A stretch of DNA of 64,000 nt from Candidatus Scalindua sediminis (lineage in GTDB: Bacteria > Planctomycetota > Brocadiia > Brocadiales > Scalinduaceae): positions 103,303 to 167,302 of the forward strand of contig VSDH01000002.1 of NCBI GenBank assembly GCA_008636105.1, read 5' to 3'. The notes under the pieces were generated by a model. The model saw only the letters and a list, made by a program, of their open reading frames with translations. It was not told the origin of the DNA and searched no databases. The first letter of the stretch is position 1. Every line of letters starts with the position of its first letter. This document shows positions 35,502-43,598 of the stretch, one piece after another. The translations under genes were made by a program, and so were the position numbers.

Positions 35502-36104
35502 ATGCCTAACTCCCCAAAAAAAGAAATCACTGACTATCACATACTTAAAACAGTAGAGAATGATCCTTCTATTTCACAGAGAAGGCTATCCTCTCAAATG
35601 GAACTTAATGTGGCATCAGTTAATTTTGCCCTGCAAAGATTAATCAAGAAGGGCCTTATCAGGATGGTAGGTGTGAATCCGAGACGCATTAAATATTATA
35701 TTACTCCCAATGGATTAAGTGAGAAGACACAGTTAGCCTACAGATTCTTTGGTCGAAATATTCACTTTTATAAAGAGGTTAGAAACGACATAGAAGCCAG
35801 GATCATAAAAGCTACTAATGGTTCAAAGACCAGGATAGCTATTTATGGTGTAGATGAGCTTTCAGAGATTACGTATATGGTAGTAGAGGCGATGAGGTGG
35901 AAATTTGTAGGATTCTTTATTGCCGAAGGTTCAAAAATCACAAACAAGGATCTATTCGGTCACAAGATTCAAGGACTCGGAGTGCTCAAAAATACTGGAC
36001 AATGTTTACTCCTACTCACAGATGAACTTTCTGAAGAAATAATTTCTGGTGATAACTTTGCTAACATTGATACATTGAATTTATTAAGCTACTACAAGTA
36101 CTAA
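35502..36104 (+). CDS. EPS-associated MarR-type winged-helix regulator
   Basis: 200 residues. The N-terminal winged helix (YHILKTVENDPSISQRRLSS through LIKKGLIRMVGVNPRR, KYYITPNGLSEKT) matches the MarR-like family found in exopolysaccharide loci. A C-terminal alpha/beta domain of about 85 residues (RIAIYGVDELSEITYMVVEA) is extra compared with the shortest members. It may regulate the surrounding polysaccharide genes, though it lies in the accessory island. No separate Shine-Dalgarno is visible; the start lies in a tandem repeat. Confidence 0.82.
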   Translation: MPNSPKKEITDYHILKTVENDPSISQRRLSSQMELNVASVNFALQRLIKKGLIRMVGVNPRRIKYYITPNGLSEKTQLAYRFFGRNIHFYKEVRNDIEARIIKATNGSKTRIAIYGVDELSEITYMVVEAMRWKFVGFFIAEGSKITNKDLFGHKIQGLGVLKNTGQCLLLLTDELSEEIISGDNFANIDTLNLLSYYKY

Positions 36105-36162
36105 TCTAATTGAATGACCACTGACTAATGACCAATGACAAATGACCAATGACAAATGACTG

Positions 36163-36226
36163 CCACGTGAAATGACTTACTTGCCCCGTGGAAACAATTA
36201 TTCCACTGGGGTCTATTTCACTGTGG
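36163..36226. repeat. CCACGTGAAATGACTT...TTTCACTGTGG palindromic element
   Basis: A 64-bp element nearly identical to 35392-35455. Ends CCACGTGAAAT and ATTTCACTGTGG are inverted; the centre has CCCCGTGGAAACAATTATTCC followed by ACTGGGG. It is flanked by ACCAATGACAAATG arrays (36117-36160, 36227-36262). Other copies or fragments: 60907-60974 and 63139-63170. Confidence 0.8.
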
Positions 36227-36308
36227 CCCACTGACTAATGACCACTGACAAATGACAAATGACAACGCAGCATTATGAAACCCCTTGTACTTTTTATGGG
36301 AGGATATT

Positions 36309-36581
36309 ATGGAACAAATAAGAATAAAGGATGAGGCATTACCGATATTGAAATCTGGCATAGTTTTTAAAAAGAAATTATTATCCGTAAAGGCGGGAAA
36401 CTACCTTAAGCGTCTCAAAGCTTTTGAAAAAAAACACAAGATGAAAAGCGAAGCGTTCCTTAAGAAGTTCAATAGGGGAAAACTTGGTGACGATGAGGAG
36501 TGGTTTGATTGGCTCTTTGTGTATGAAGCCTATAATAAAATAATCGAGCAGAAGAAAATAATAGATGGAATGTCTTTATGA
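36309..36581 (+). CDS. TumA-like antitoxin, second copy
   Basis: About 90 residues from ATG 36309 (after GGGAGGATATT). The C-terminal half KHKMKSEAFLKKFNRGKLGD followed by DEEWFDWLFVYEAYNK resembles the TumA-like protein at 33188. It overlaps the next frame by ATGA. Confidence 0.7.
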   Translation: MEQIRIKDEALPILKSGIVFKKKLLSVKAGNYLKRLKAFEKKHKMKSEAFLKKFNRGKLGDDEEWFDWLFVYEAYNKIIEQKKIIDGMSL

Positions 36582-36709
36582 CCATTCGCTATTTTGAAAA
36601 GATCAAAAAGAGGATCGCAAAGTTAGAATGGTTGATAGAGCGAGAAAGTATTGACACTGAATATGATGAAGGTTTGTCCCTTGACCCTGTTCTACAAGTA
36701 TGGTTATAA
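36578..36709 (+). pseudogene. Truncated TumE-like toxin
   Basis: 43 codons: MTIRYFEKIKKRIAKLEWLI then ERESIDTEYDEGLS, after which the frame ends quickly at 36709. It starts at an ATGA overlap with the antitoxin, where the toxin is expected, and is much too short for a DUF6516 protein. Assignment rests mainly on position. Confidence 0.5.
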
Positions 36710-36842
36710 TTTCTTTTATCGTAAGTAGCATACTGTTATTTTTTGGGATGATTTATTTCAAACAAACCGAACGATTTTTTGCAGATATTATCTGACGAGT
36801 TAGATAGCAAAGCGCCAAGCGTAAGGACAATACTGAACACGG

Positions 36843-36908
36843 ATGAACACGGATCATAGAGATGCAAAATACAAAGAACTAACTGAGAAGATTATTAAAA
36901 TTTTCTAG
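36843..36908 (+). pseudogene. GxxExxY protein, N-terminal remnant
   Basis: 21 codons: MNTDHRDAKYKELTEKIIKI F*. The KYKELTEKII segment is the usual start of GxxExxY proteins, which normally run to about 125 residues (compare 41475). Bases 36710-36842 hold nothing I can assign. Confidence 0.5.
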
Positions 36909-36919
36909 AGAGTAACACA

Positions 36920-37399
36920 TTGAGAAAACTTAAACTTTATTTTGATACATCTGTTTTTAATTTCGCCTTTGCGGATGATTCACCTAATGAAAAAGAAGTA
37001 ACTTTAACGTTATTGGAAGAAGTGAGAAAAGGAAAGTATGAGGTTTATATTTCTGATGTGGTTATAAGAGAGATATTAGAAGCGTCTGTTAAAAAGGCGG
37101 AAATACTTACTGAATTAATCAATGAGATCAGACCATTGGAACTAACCTTCAATGAGGAATGTGAGCTACTTGCCAGGGAATATATTGGCAAAGGAATTAT
37201 TCCGGAAAAATATGAAGATGATGCTTTCCATATTGCTGTGGCTTCGGCCAATGATATGGATGCTATTATAAGTTGGAATTTTAGTCATATTGTCAAACTT
37301 AAGACTAAAAGAGAAGTGGTAGGTATAAATATGTTGATGGGTTATAAGGAGATAGACATATATTCTCCGAGGGAGGTGGTGGAAGATGAAGGAACGTAA
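36920..37399 (+). CDS. PIN-domain protein (VapC-like toxin)
   Basis: 159 residues with PIN-type acidic positions: LYFDTSVFNFAF (Asp9), VVIREILEAS, and YEDDAFHIAVASANDMDAII. It overlaps a small basic partner by 14 bases. Likely an RNase toxin. Start lies at the end of AGAGAGTAACACATTG, so the first codon is TTG. Confidence 0.82.
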   Translation: MRKLKLYFDTSVFNFAFADDSPNEKEVTLTLLEEVRKGKYEVYISDVVIREILEASVKKAEILTELINEIRPLELTFNEECELLAREYIGKGIIPEKYEDDAFHIAVASANDMDAIISWNFSHIVKLKTKREVVGINMLMGYKEIDIYSPREVVEDEGT

Positions 37400-37565
37400 A
37401 AGTATGCAGGAAATTCATGAAATTATGGAAAAACTATACAACAAACGAAAGAAAATGAAAAGAAAAGAGGTTGTAGAAGATATTCATGCGGGTGCTCAGG
37501 AGTGTAAGAAGAGATATGGATTAAAGATAGAAAAAGTCTCATCGAAAGTAACTGTTAAAAAGTAA
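37386..37565 (+). CDS. Small partner of the PIN toxin (putative antitoxin)
   Basis: 59 codons: MKERKSMQEIHEIMEKLYNK, then a Lys/Arg-rich helix and EECKKRYG-like segment (AGAQECKKRYGLKIEKV). It overlaps the PIN gene, so it is probably the antitoxin in toxin-first order. No DNA-binding motif is obvious. Confidence 0.65.
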   Translation: MKERKSMQEIHEIMEKLYNKRKKMKRKEVVEDIHAGAQECKKRYGLKIEKVSSKVTVKK

Positions 37566-38070
37566 CCTATGCCTAAAAGTATGGAACCACACGGGTAAGC
37601 CCCTGCCCGACCCACATTCCTCCCCATAGCTTGCTACCAGAAGTAGGCCCCTTTACCGAAAGTAGTACATCCCGCCTTGCGGGAGTACCTTTAGGGGGCG
37701 CAAGCTAGCAGTGGGGATGGGGGTTTGGCGGGCCTGCCCCGTAAGGAGGAACGACTGTACTGGGGTGAAGTGATTTACTTGCCCTGCGTGCCCCGTAAGG
37801 AGGAACGACTGTAACTGGGGCCTGCCATGCGTGTCGGAGAGAAGCGTAGACCCCGCTATCGGGGCCCCGCCTGCCCAATGGAATGCGAGTGCTATTCCAT
37901 CAGGGTGGAAACAATTATTCCACTGAGATCTATTTCACTGTGGACAAATGACTACTGACAAAAAAAGAAATATATGAAAAGGTAAAAAGTTTTTTGGAAA
38001 TAAGATAGAGGTTCTCTGCTTGTTTATTCAGGAGTCCTATTAAACTAATAATAAAAAGGAGAAATTTATC
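37566..38070. repeat. Nested palindromes and TAAGGAGG elements
   Basis: 37603-37735 is a GC-rich palindrome whose loop holds a second palindrome, which holds a third (GTACATCCCGCCTTGCGGGAG). Two TAAGGAGGAACGACTGTA units (37741-37817) and a partial TTATTCCACTG...TTTCACTGTGG element (37905-37944) follow. AAAAAGGAGAAATTTATC is the ribosome site of the next gene. Confidence 0.8.
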
Positions 38071-38295
38071 ATGGAAATCGCTCCAAGAATCGTAGTAGAT
38101 GAGAAGATCCGCTTTGGTAAACCCGTAATTAAGGGAACACGTGTTCCTGTTGACTTAATACTTGGAAAACTTGCAGGTGGCATGACATATGAAGAGGTAA
38201 TGAAGGAATACGGAATTGCCAGAGAAGATATACTTGCAGTTCTTAATTATGCAGCAAAAACGGTGTCAGGAGAGGAAATAAAGGTGGTTGCTTAA
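38071..38295 (+). CDS. DUF433 antitoxin (VapB45-like)
   Basis: 74 residues. Family signature: RIVVDEKIRFGKPVIKGTRV followed by PVDLILGKLAGG; then YGIAREDILAVLNYAAK. The DUF433 family pairs with PIN-like DUF5615 toxins, as here. Similar copies lie at 59500 and 62130. Confidence 0.9.
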   Translation: MEIAPRIVVDEKIRFGKPVIKGTRVPVDLILGKLAGGMTYEEVMKEYGIAREDILAVLNYAAKTVSGEEIKVVA

Positions 38296-38668
38296 ATTGC
38301 CTAAATTTGTAATTGATGAGGATATGCCTCGTTCAACAGGACAAATACTTCAGACAAAAGGATATACTGCCATGGACATACGAGATCATGGCTTGTGTGG
38401 AGCAGAGGATGAAGAAATTTATAAATTTGCTCAAGAAGAAAAAGCAGTTCTCTTAACAGGGGATAAAGGCTTTGGAAACTTGTTAAAATTTCCTTTGGGT
38501 AGTCATTGTGGGATATTAATTGCTCGTTTCCCTGATGAAATATCAACTGTAGAGCTTAATAGGCAATTATTGTCTGATATTGCGACACTCAAAGAAGATG
38601 ATTTTTTTGGCAATTTGATCATTCTTGCACCTGGAAGGATTAGGATTAAAAGGGTCAAATCAACATAA
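38288..38668 (+). CDS. DUF5615 PIN-like toxin
   Basis: About 123-126 residues: FVIDEDMPRSTGQILQTKGY, VLLTGDKGFGNLLKFP and LAPGRIRIKRVK are family landmarks, with acidic residues at DED and DKGFG. TTG 38288 overlaps the antitoxin stop; TTG 38297 is the alternative start. Confidence 0.9.
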   Translation: MLKLPKFVIDEDMPRSTGQILQTKGYTAMDIRDHGLCGAEDEEIYKFAQEEKAVLLTGDKGFGNLLKFPLGSHCGILIARFPDEISTVELNRQLLSDIATLKEDDFFGNLIILAPGRIRIKRVKST

Positions 38669-38779
38669 TAGTTGCCTTAACAATTGGGATATACTTGTGA
38701 GTGTTAAATAAACGGTCGCTGTTGTCCCTATTTTCGTCAAGCAAATGACAAATGACCAATAACAAAGGACAATATACCA

Positions 38780-39467
38780 ATGACAAATAATCAAAGCTTT
38801 TCAAACCTTAAAGTCTATCAGTTGTCAGAGAAATTATCTGATGAAATATGGTTTATAGTACTCGAATGGGATAACTTTGCTAAAAATACAGTTGGTAACC
38901 AAATAGTACGTTCGGCAGACAGTATTGGGTTTCTGTGAAATATAAGGATACATTTATTGTTCACGATATGTATTATGTTTATGTTTTAAGGAGTTCCAAA
39001 GATGGGAGGTTTTATACCGGTTATACTGCAGATCTCAAAAGGCGCGTAGAAGAACACCAATCAGGTATTTCAAAGTCAACAAGTTTTCGCTTACCTGTGG
39101 AATTGGTATATTATGAATCTTCCCTCAACATAAAGGATGCCATGAGGCGAGAGAAGTACTTGAAGACTACATGGGGGAAGCGGTATATCAGAAACAGAAT
39201 AAAGGAATATCTTAGAGATATCAAAAATATCACTTAACAGGGGCTGAAGGTTATGGCCGGTTTCACTACCAGGAAAATATGCAGTATTGTCGGAATGCAA
39301 GAGGATCGGTTTACGAGGTTTTAGACCACTTCATAACGGGGAATGATGAGAAACTCCTTACGGCTGAAATGTTAATGCAGTGTCGAATCAAAGTTGAAAA
39401 GTCAGTTTCTCTTCTCAATGGTTATATCCGATATTTAGCGTCAAAAAAGCATAAAGAAAAAGAATAA
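38780..39467 (+). pseudogene. Second four-helix-bundle gene split by the GIY-YIG ORF
   Basis: The first part (38780-38938) reads MTNNQSFSNLKVYQLSEKLS and ends VRSADSIGFL*, a 4HB N-terminus different from that at 31273 and closer to the one at 2477. The second part (about 39243-39467) reads AEGYGRFHYQENMQYCRNAR and is nearly identical to the 3' piece at 31836. Between them lies the GIY-YIG gene. The 4HB stop TGA (38936) overlaps GTG 38935, a possible start of the nuclease frame. Confidence 0.88.
38968..39237 (+). CDS. GIY-YIG endonuclease domain protein, copy 2
   Basis: Identical in DNA to 31561-31830 as far as I can read, and identity continues about 100 bp downstream. ATG 38968 is the shared start; an upstream GTG 38935 would add 11 residues specific to this copy. 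Domain features as for copy 1. Interrupts a 4HB gene directly before the EGYGRF codons. Confidence 0.88.
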   Translation: MYYVYVLRSSKDGRFYTGYTADLKRRVEEHQSGISKSTSFRLPVELVYYESSLNIKDAMRREKYLKTTWGKRYIRNRIKEYLRDIKNIT

Positions 39468-39556
39468 TTGTATGTTACCTGAAAGCTTGCTTCACGAATT
39501 CACGAATAAACAAATTAACTAATTATCGAATCATCGATACGTCCTGATACATCTTC

Positions 39557-41266
39557 ATGCATACCAGCTTCTCCAAAATCGCCAATAAAATAATCGAATG
39601 GGGGATAATATTCCTGATTATATTTACGCCCCTTGCTTTTGGTACAGTACATCCCTGGGCGTATACGGTTATGGAACTCACCATATGTTTCCTTGTCATA
39701 ATCTGGATCATCAAACTAATTATCATTAATATAAAGAAAACTGGAATCGTCAATCACAAACTCGCCCGTCGTCCATCGTCCCTCTTCCCTCTTCAATCGT
39801 CCCTCGTCAACCGTTTCGGTTTCATAAAAACCCCACTGAATATACCCATTATCCTGTTTGTTGGATTGATCTTATTCCAGCTTGCACCATTACCACCGGG
39901 AGTCCTCAAAGTTATTAGCCCTAACACCTATCAATTATACAAAACAACATCACTTGGCCTGTGCAGTGCGAAGCATACTTCACCAGGCCCCGACCTGTTC
40001 AGTGCGGAGCATACTTCACCGGGCTCAATTCCTCAATCCCTTAATTCCTCAATCCCTCAATCCTCAATCCCTCAATCCCTTAATTCCTCAATCCCTCAAT
40101 CCTCAATCCCAACCTGGCATCCCCTCAGCACCTACCCCCATGCTACTAAGACCGAGCTCTACAAGATATTGGCCTACATAGGGATATTCTTCCTCATCAT
40201 AAATTACAGTCCATCAACCAGAAGCAGTCAGCCTGTAACAAGGGAGCATCCCCGACTGTCGGGCGGGCATCCCCGCCTGTCGGGCGGACAGGGATTGCGA
40301 ATTAAGACTTTCATAACCCGTCTTGTAATAGTCATGATCGTTGTAGGGTGTTTTGAATCTATTTATGGACTATTGGAATATCTGAGCGGTCATCAGCATA
40401 TTTTCTTTAGGAAAAAAACTCTTAACCTCGGTTTTGTCACTGGTACCTATATAAACCTGAACCATTTTGCCGGCTACATGGCCATCGTAATCTGTGTTAG
40501 TTTTGGGTATCTAACATATAAATTATCCAAACTTTCAAATTCTAATGTATCTCTCCGAGTCAGGGCGACAGGATGGCGTGAGAAATTGAGCCGAATAATA
40601 AACTTAATAGGCACCAAAGCAGGACTTCTTTCCTTTCTGATATTAATTATGTCTTCCACACTGATTTTATCCGGGTCGAGGATGGGAATATGTAGTTTTA
40701 TAACAGCTATCATTCTTATGAGTATTATGATATCGAAGAAAGTATCTATAAAAAAAATGCTTCTTATCTTTTTACCCGTTTGCCTTATGGCTGTATGGAT
40801 AGGACTGAACCCCGTAATCAAGCGATTTTCTCGGATTTCTGAGGGAATGGAAAAAGAAGGGAGAAGGACACTGATCTGGAATGATACCTACAACCTGGTG
40901 AAAGACTTTCCTGTTTTTGGGACGGGACTGGGGACATATGAATATGCGTTCCCGAAATATAAGACTATCAGAAAACAATTATTATACGATCATGCTCACA
41001 ACGACTATTTGGAGCTTATTACTGACACGGGATTCACGGGGTTTATTATAGTCATAGCAGGCGCTGCATATTACCTGTTTATCGTAATCAGAATGTGGTT
41101 TCAGAGAAGGAATTCCTTTGTGAGAGGAATTACGGTAGGGTGTCTTGGCGGTATTGCGTACATCCTCCTCCATAGTCTCACAGACTTTAATCTTCAAATT
41201 CCTGCAAATGCCCTGCACATAACTATCATCACAGGCATTATGTACAAGACCGTAACGCAGTTATGA
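39557..41266 (+). CDS. O-antigen ligase / polymerase family membrane protein
   Basis: 569 residues with about 10-12 membrane helices and the Wzy_C/WaaL core (GSRMGICSFITAIIL, RRTLIWNDTYNLVKDFPVFG, DHAHNDYLELITDTGFTGF). It joins or polymerises glycan chains on the outer face of the inner membrane. Odd features are three in-frame low-complexity insertions: LARRPSSLFPLQSSLVNRF (about 75-93), a 34-bp tandem duplication plus PQSLNSSIPQSS repeats (about 133-192), and HPRLSGGHPRLSGGQG (about 228-243). They avoid the helices. Confidence 0.88.
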   Translation: MHTSFSKIANKIIEWGIIFLIIFTPLAFGTVHPWAYTVMELTICFLVIIWIIKLIIINIKKTGIVNHKLARRPSSLFPLQSSLVNRFGFIKTPLNIPIILFVGLILFQLAPLPPGVLKVISPNTYQLYKTTSLGLCSAKHTSPGPDLFSAEHTSPGSIPQSLNSSIPQSSIPQSLNSSIPQSSIPTWHPLSTYPHATKTELYKILAYIGIFFLIINYSPSTRSSQPVTREHPRLSGGHPRLSGGQGLRIKTFITRLVIVMIVVGCFESIYGLLEYLSGHQHIFFRKKTLNLGFVTGTYINLNHFAGYMAIVICVSFGYLTYKLSKLSNSNVSLRVRATGWREKLSRIINLIGTKAGLLSFLILIMSSTLILSGSRMGICSFITAIILMSIMISKKVSIKKMLLIFLPVCLMAVWIGLNPVIKRFSRISEGMEKEGRRTLIWNDTYNLVKDFPVFGTGLGTYEYAFPKYKTIRKQLLYDHAHNDYLELITDTGFTGFIIVIAGAAYYLFIVIRMWFQRRNSFVRGITVGCLGGIAYILLHSLTDFNLQIPANALHITIITGIMYKTVTQL

Positions 41267-41382
41267 GAGAACACAGAAACATAGTGTTTCTGTGCAAGTG
41301 ACTACTTGCCCGCTTGCTGGGCGGGAAATGAACTAAAGTTTAAAGTGCCTACCCGCCTGCCAATCAGTTCGGGCAGGAAGTT

Positions 41383-41478
41383 ATGGACAATAAAGAATTT
41401 TCTAAAGAGCTAGGAAAACGAATTCGATTATTTACCGCGAAGATCACGAAGGAAATACTAAGAATGAGAATAATGTGA
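41383..41478 (+). pseudogene. Four-helix-bundle N-terminal remnant
   Basis: 31 codons: MDNKEFSKELGKRIRLF matches the start of another 4HB subfamily, then changes to TAKITKEILRMRIM*, which reads like the CGCGAAGATCACGAAGG repeat found near many genes. The rest is absent. Confidence 0.5.
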
Positions 41479-41846
41479 AATTTGATGAGCTATCAAATAA
41501 ATTCATAGGTTTAGCTATAGAAGTTCATAAAGAATTAGGCCCTGGATTATTGGAAAATACTTACAAGCAGTGTCTTGCGTATGAGCTAGGCCATGCTAAG
41601 ATAAATTTTCAAGTTGAAGCGGAATTACCTGTTCAATACAAGAATTTGCGAATTTCTTGTGGTTACCGTATAGACTTATTAATAGAAAATCAATTAATTA
41701 TAGAATTAAAAAGTGTAGATAAAATTCATCCCATACATGAAGCCCAGATACTCACTTATATGAAGCTTTCGAAAATAGGGATAGGTCTATTAATAAACTT
41801 TAATGAAAAAGTCTTGAAAGATGGTATCAGAAGATTTGTTTTATAA
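41475..41846 (+). CDS. GxxExxY protein
   Basis: 123 residues. Family landmarks: IEVHKELGPGLLENTYKQCL (the GxxExxY motif), LRISCGYRIDLLIENQLIIE LKSV in two parts with the D...ExK nuclease-like core, and AQILTYMKLSKIGIGLLINF. Function unknown; PD-(D/E)XK-like fold. GTG 41475 overlaps the preceding remnant's stop. Confidence 0.87.
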   Translation: MKFDELSNKFIGLAIEVHKELGPGLLENTYKQCLAYELGHAKINFQVEAELPVQYKNLRISCGYRIDLLIENQLIIELKSVDKIHPIHEAQILTYMKLSKIGIGLLINFNEKVLKDGIRRFVL

Positions 41847-42038
41847 ATTTTTCTTCGTGAACTTCGTGTCCTTCGTGGTTATTAACGATCGCAGGGAATT
41901 ACTTGCTATTTTCACTTCTATTGGTTCTAAGCCTTAACAACTTTAGTCACTTAAGTTCACTTTAAACTTTAGTCACCTTAGTTTTTTTAACTTCGTGCAA
42001 TTTGGATCTACTACTTTTTTTAATTCGATGAATAAGGA
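41847..42038. repeat. CTTTAG array before the flippase gene
   Basis: 41920-41990 has TATTGGTTCTAAGCCTTAAC, CTTTAGTCACTTAAGTTCAC and similar units, as at 35250-35375 and 23285-23345. Confidence 0.7.
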
Positions 42039-43598
42039 TTGAATAATCTCAGCAAAAACATATCTATGCCTTCTCGTAAGAAGGGTACCATAGCTCTTGT
42101 GATCACAAACTATACTTCCCTTGCCATAGTGATTGTGAAGGGGATAATGCTGGTTCCTCTTTATCTTTACTATATTGATGACAGGCTCTATGGGGCATGG
42201 CTTGCTACAGGAAGTATTGTCGCCTACTTTGGCCTCCTTGACCTTGGCTTGAATGGGGTGTTGGTTCAGAGGGTGGCGTCAACCTATGGAAAAGGAGACA
42301 TTAGCCGTCTGGGCTCAATATTAGGTACAGGCTTGATTATTGGGCTTTGCTTGAGTTGTCTACCCGTATTTTTGGCGTTTCTAATTTCACCGTGGATAAC
42401 AGGTATAGTTAAAGTTACCGGTGTTGAATCGGGCCAGTTGAGACTTGCCTTTATTATTGCTGGTGTTGGAACCTCTCTGATGCTTGCCATGTATTGCATG
42501 GGGGGTATGCTGACTGCTCTTCAACGCCAGGTTGTTCATGGAGTAGTGCTTGTTGTGGGAAACATCCTGGGTGTTGTAGCTACGCTCATATTATTAATAA
42601 ATGGGTACGGACTACTCTCCATCCCTGCCGGTACCCTTGTGTGGGCTATTGTTTCAGCGTTGGGTGATGGACTATACCTATGGTGGTTTGTAAGAAAGAA
42701 GCTGCCACAGGTGTGTGTAAGGTTCAAAAAGGAAGAAATCAGAGACCTGTCTCTTCAGTCTGTATGGCAATTTTGCTCTCGTTCTGCATCTACGACAGCA
42801 AGGGAATCTGACAATTTGATTGTGGCGGCACTACTTGACCCGCGGCTCTGTACAGTTTTAACGCTTACGAAAAGAGCATCCGATATGCTGGCCATGTTAG
42901 TTAGGCACTTTGCAGGGGCTTTTCTTCCAAGCCTTGCTCATCTGCACGGGGAGGATGATAGAGGAAAGTTTAAAAGAATTGTTTTTTTGTTATTTAAAAT
43001 AACCTCCCTTTTTGGGGTATGTTTTATGGGAAGCTGCTTATTTCTCAATGAGAATTTCGTGGGTTTATGGGTGGGGTCGAAGTTTTTTGGCGGGTACATG
43101 CTTACTGCGTTGTTTTGTAGTTACGGGTTTTTCTTTATCTTCGCATCGATCTTTTACAATGTGATTTTTGCAAAGGGTGAGATGATTACTGTTGCCAGGA
43201 CAAACATCGCAGAGGCTTTGATACGTGTGCCTCTTTGTATTGTTCTCGTGATGCTTTGGGGAATAAAAGGCGCTGCCATGTCTGCTGTTTTGGCAATAAT
43301 ACCCACCACTTTCTGGATGCAGGCAAGGAGATTTGTAAAGGTTTTGAATCTATCAAAATATGAAATAATAAACAGTGTGAAAATTATTGTATTGCAAGTT
43401 GTAGTTGCCTTGATAGTGGGTATAATATTTAACAGCATCTGGAAACCTGAGGGTATATTTGAATTTATTTCTTTCGGGGGACTTTATATGCTTACAGTGT
43501 TTTCAATCTGTCTATTTTTAGACACAGAATTACGCTCAAAAATTTTAGATATACAAAAAAGGCTCTTTAATAGATATTTAGTGAAGGAGATTAAATGA
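42039..43598 (+). CDS. Polysaccharide flippase (Wzx/MATE-like)
   Basis: 519 residues with about 12-14 membrane helices of the polysaccharide transporter family: ITNYTSLAIVIVKGIMLVPL, YGAWLATGSIVAYFGLLDLG, GVLVQRVAS. It moves lipid-linked repeat units across the inner membrane. TTG 42039 or ATG 42066 may be the start. It overlaps the next gene by 4 bases (ATGA), beginning a tight operon. Confidence 0.9.
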   Translation: MNNLSKNISMPSRKKGTIALVITNYTSLAIVIVKGIMLVPLYLYYIDDRLYGAWLATGSIVAYFGLLDLGLNGVLVQRVASTYGKGDISRLGSILGTGLIIGLCLSCLPVFLAFLISPWITGIVKVTGVESGQLRLAFIIAGVGTSLMLAMYCMGGMLTALQRQVVHGVVLVVGNILGVVATLILLINGYGLLSIPAGTLVWAIVSALGDGLYLWWFVRKKLPQVCVRFKKEEIRDLSLQSVWQFCSRSASTTARESDNLIVAALLDPRLCTVLTLTKRASDMLAMLVRHFAGAFLPSLAHLHGEDDRGKFKRIVFLLFKITSLFGVCFMGSCLFLNENFVGLWVGSKFFGGYMLTALFCSYGFFFIFASIFYNVIFAKGEMITVARTNIAEALIRVPLCIVLVMLWGIKGAAMSAVLAIIPTTFWMQARRFVKVLNLSKYEIINSVKIIVLQVVVALIVGIIFNSIWKPEGIFEFISFGGLYMLTVFSICLFLDTELRSKILDIQKRLFNRYLVKEIK

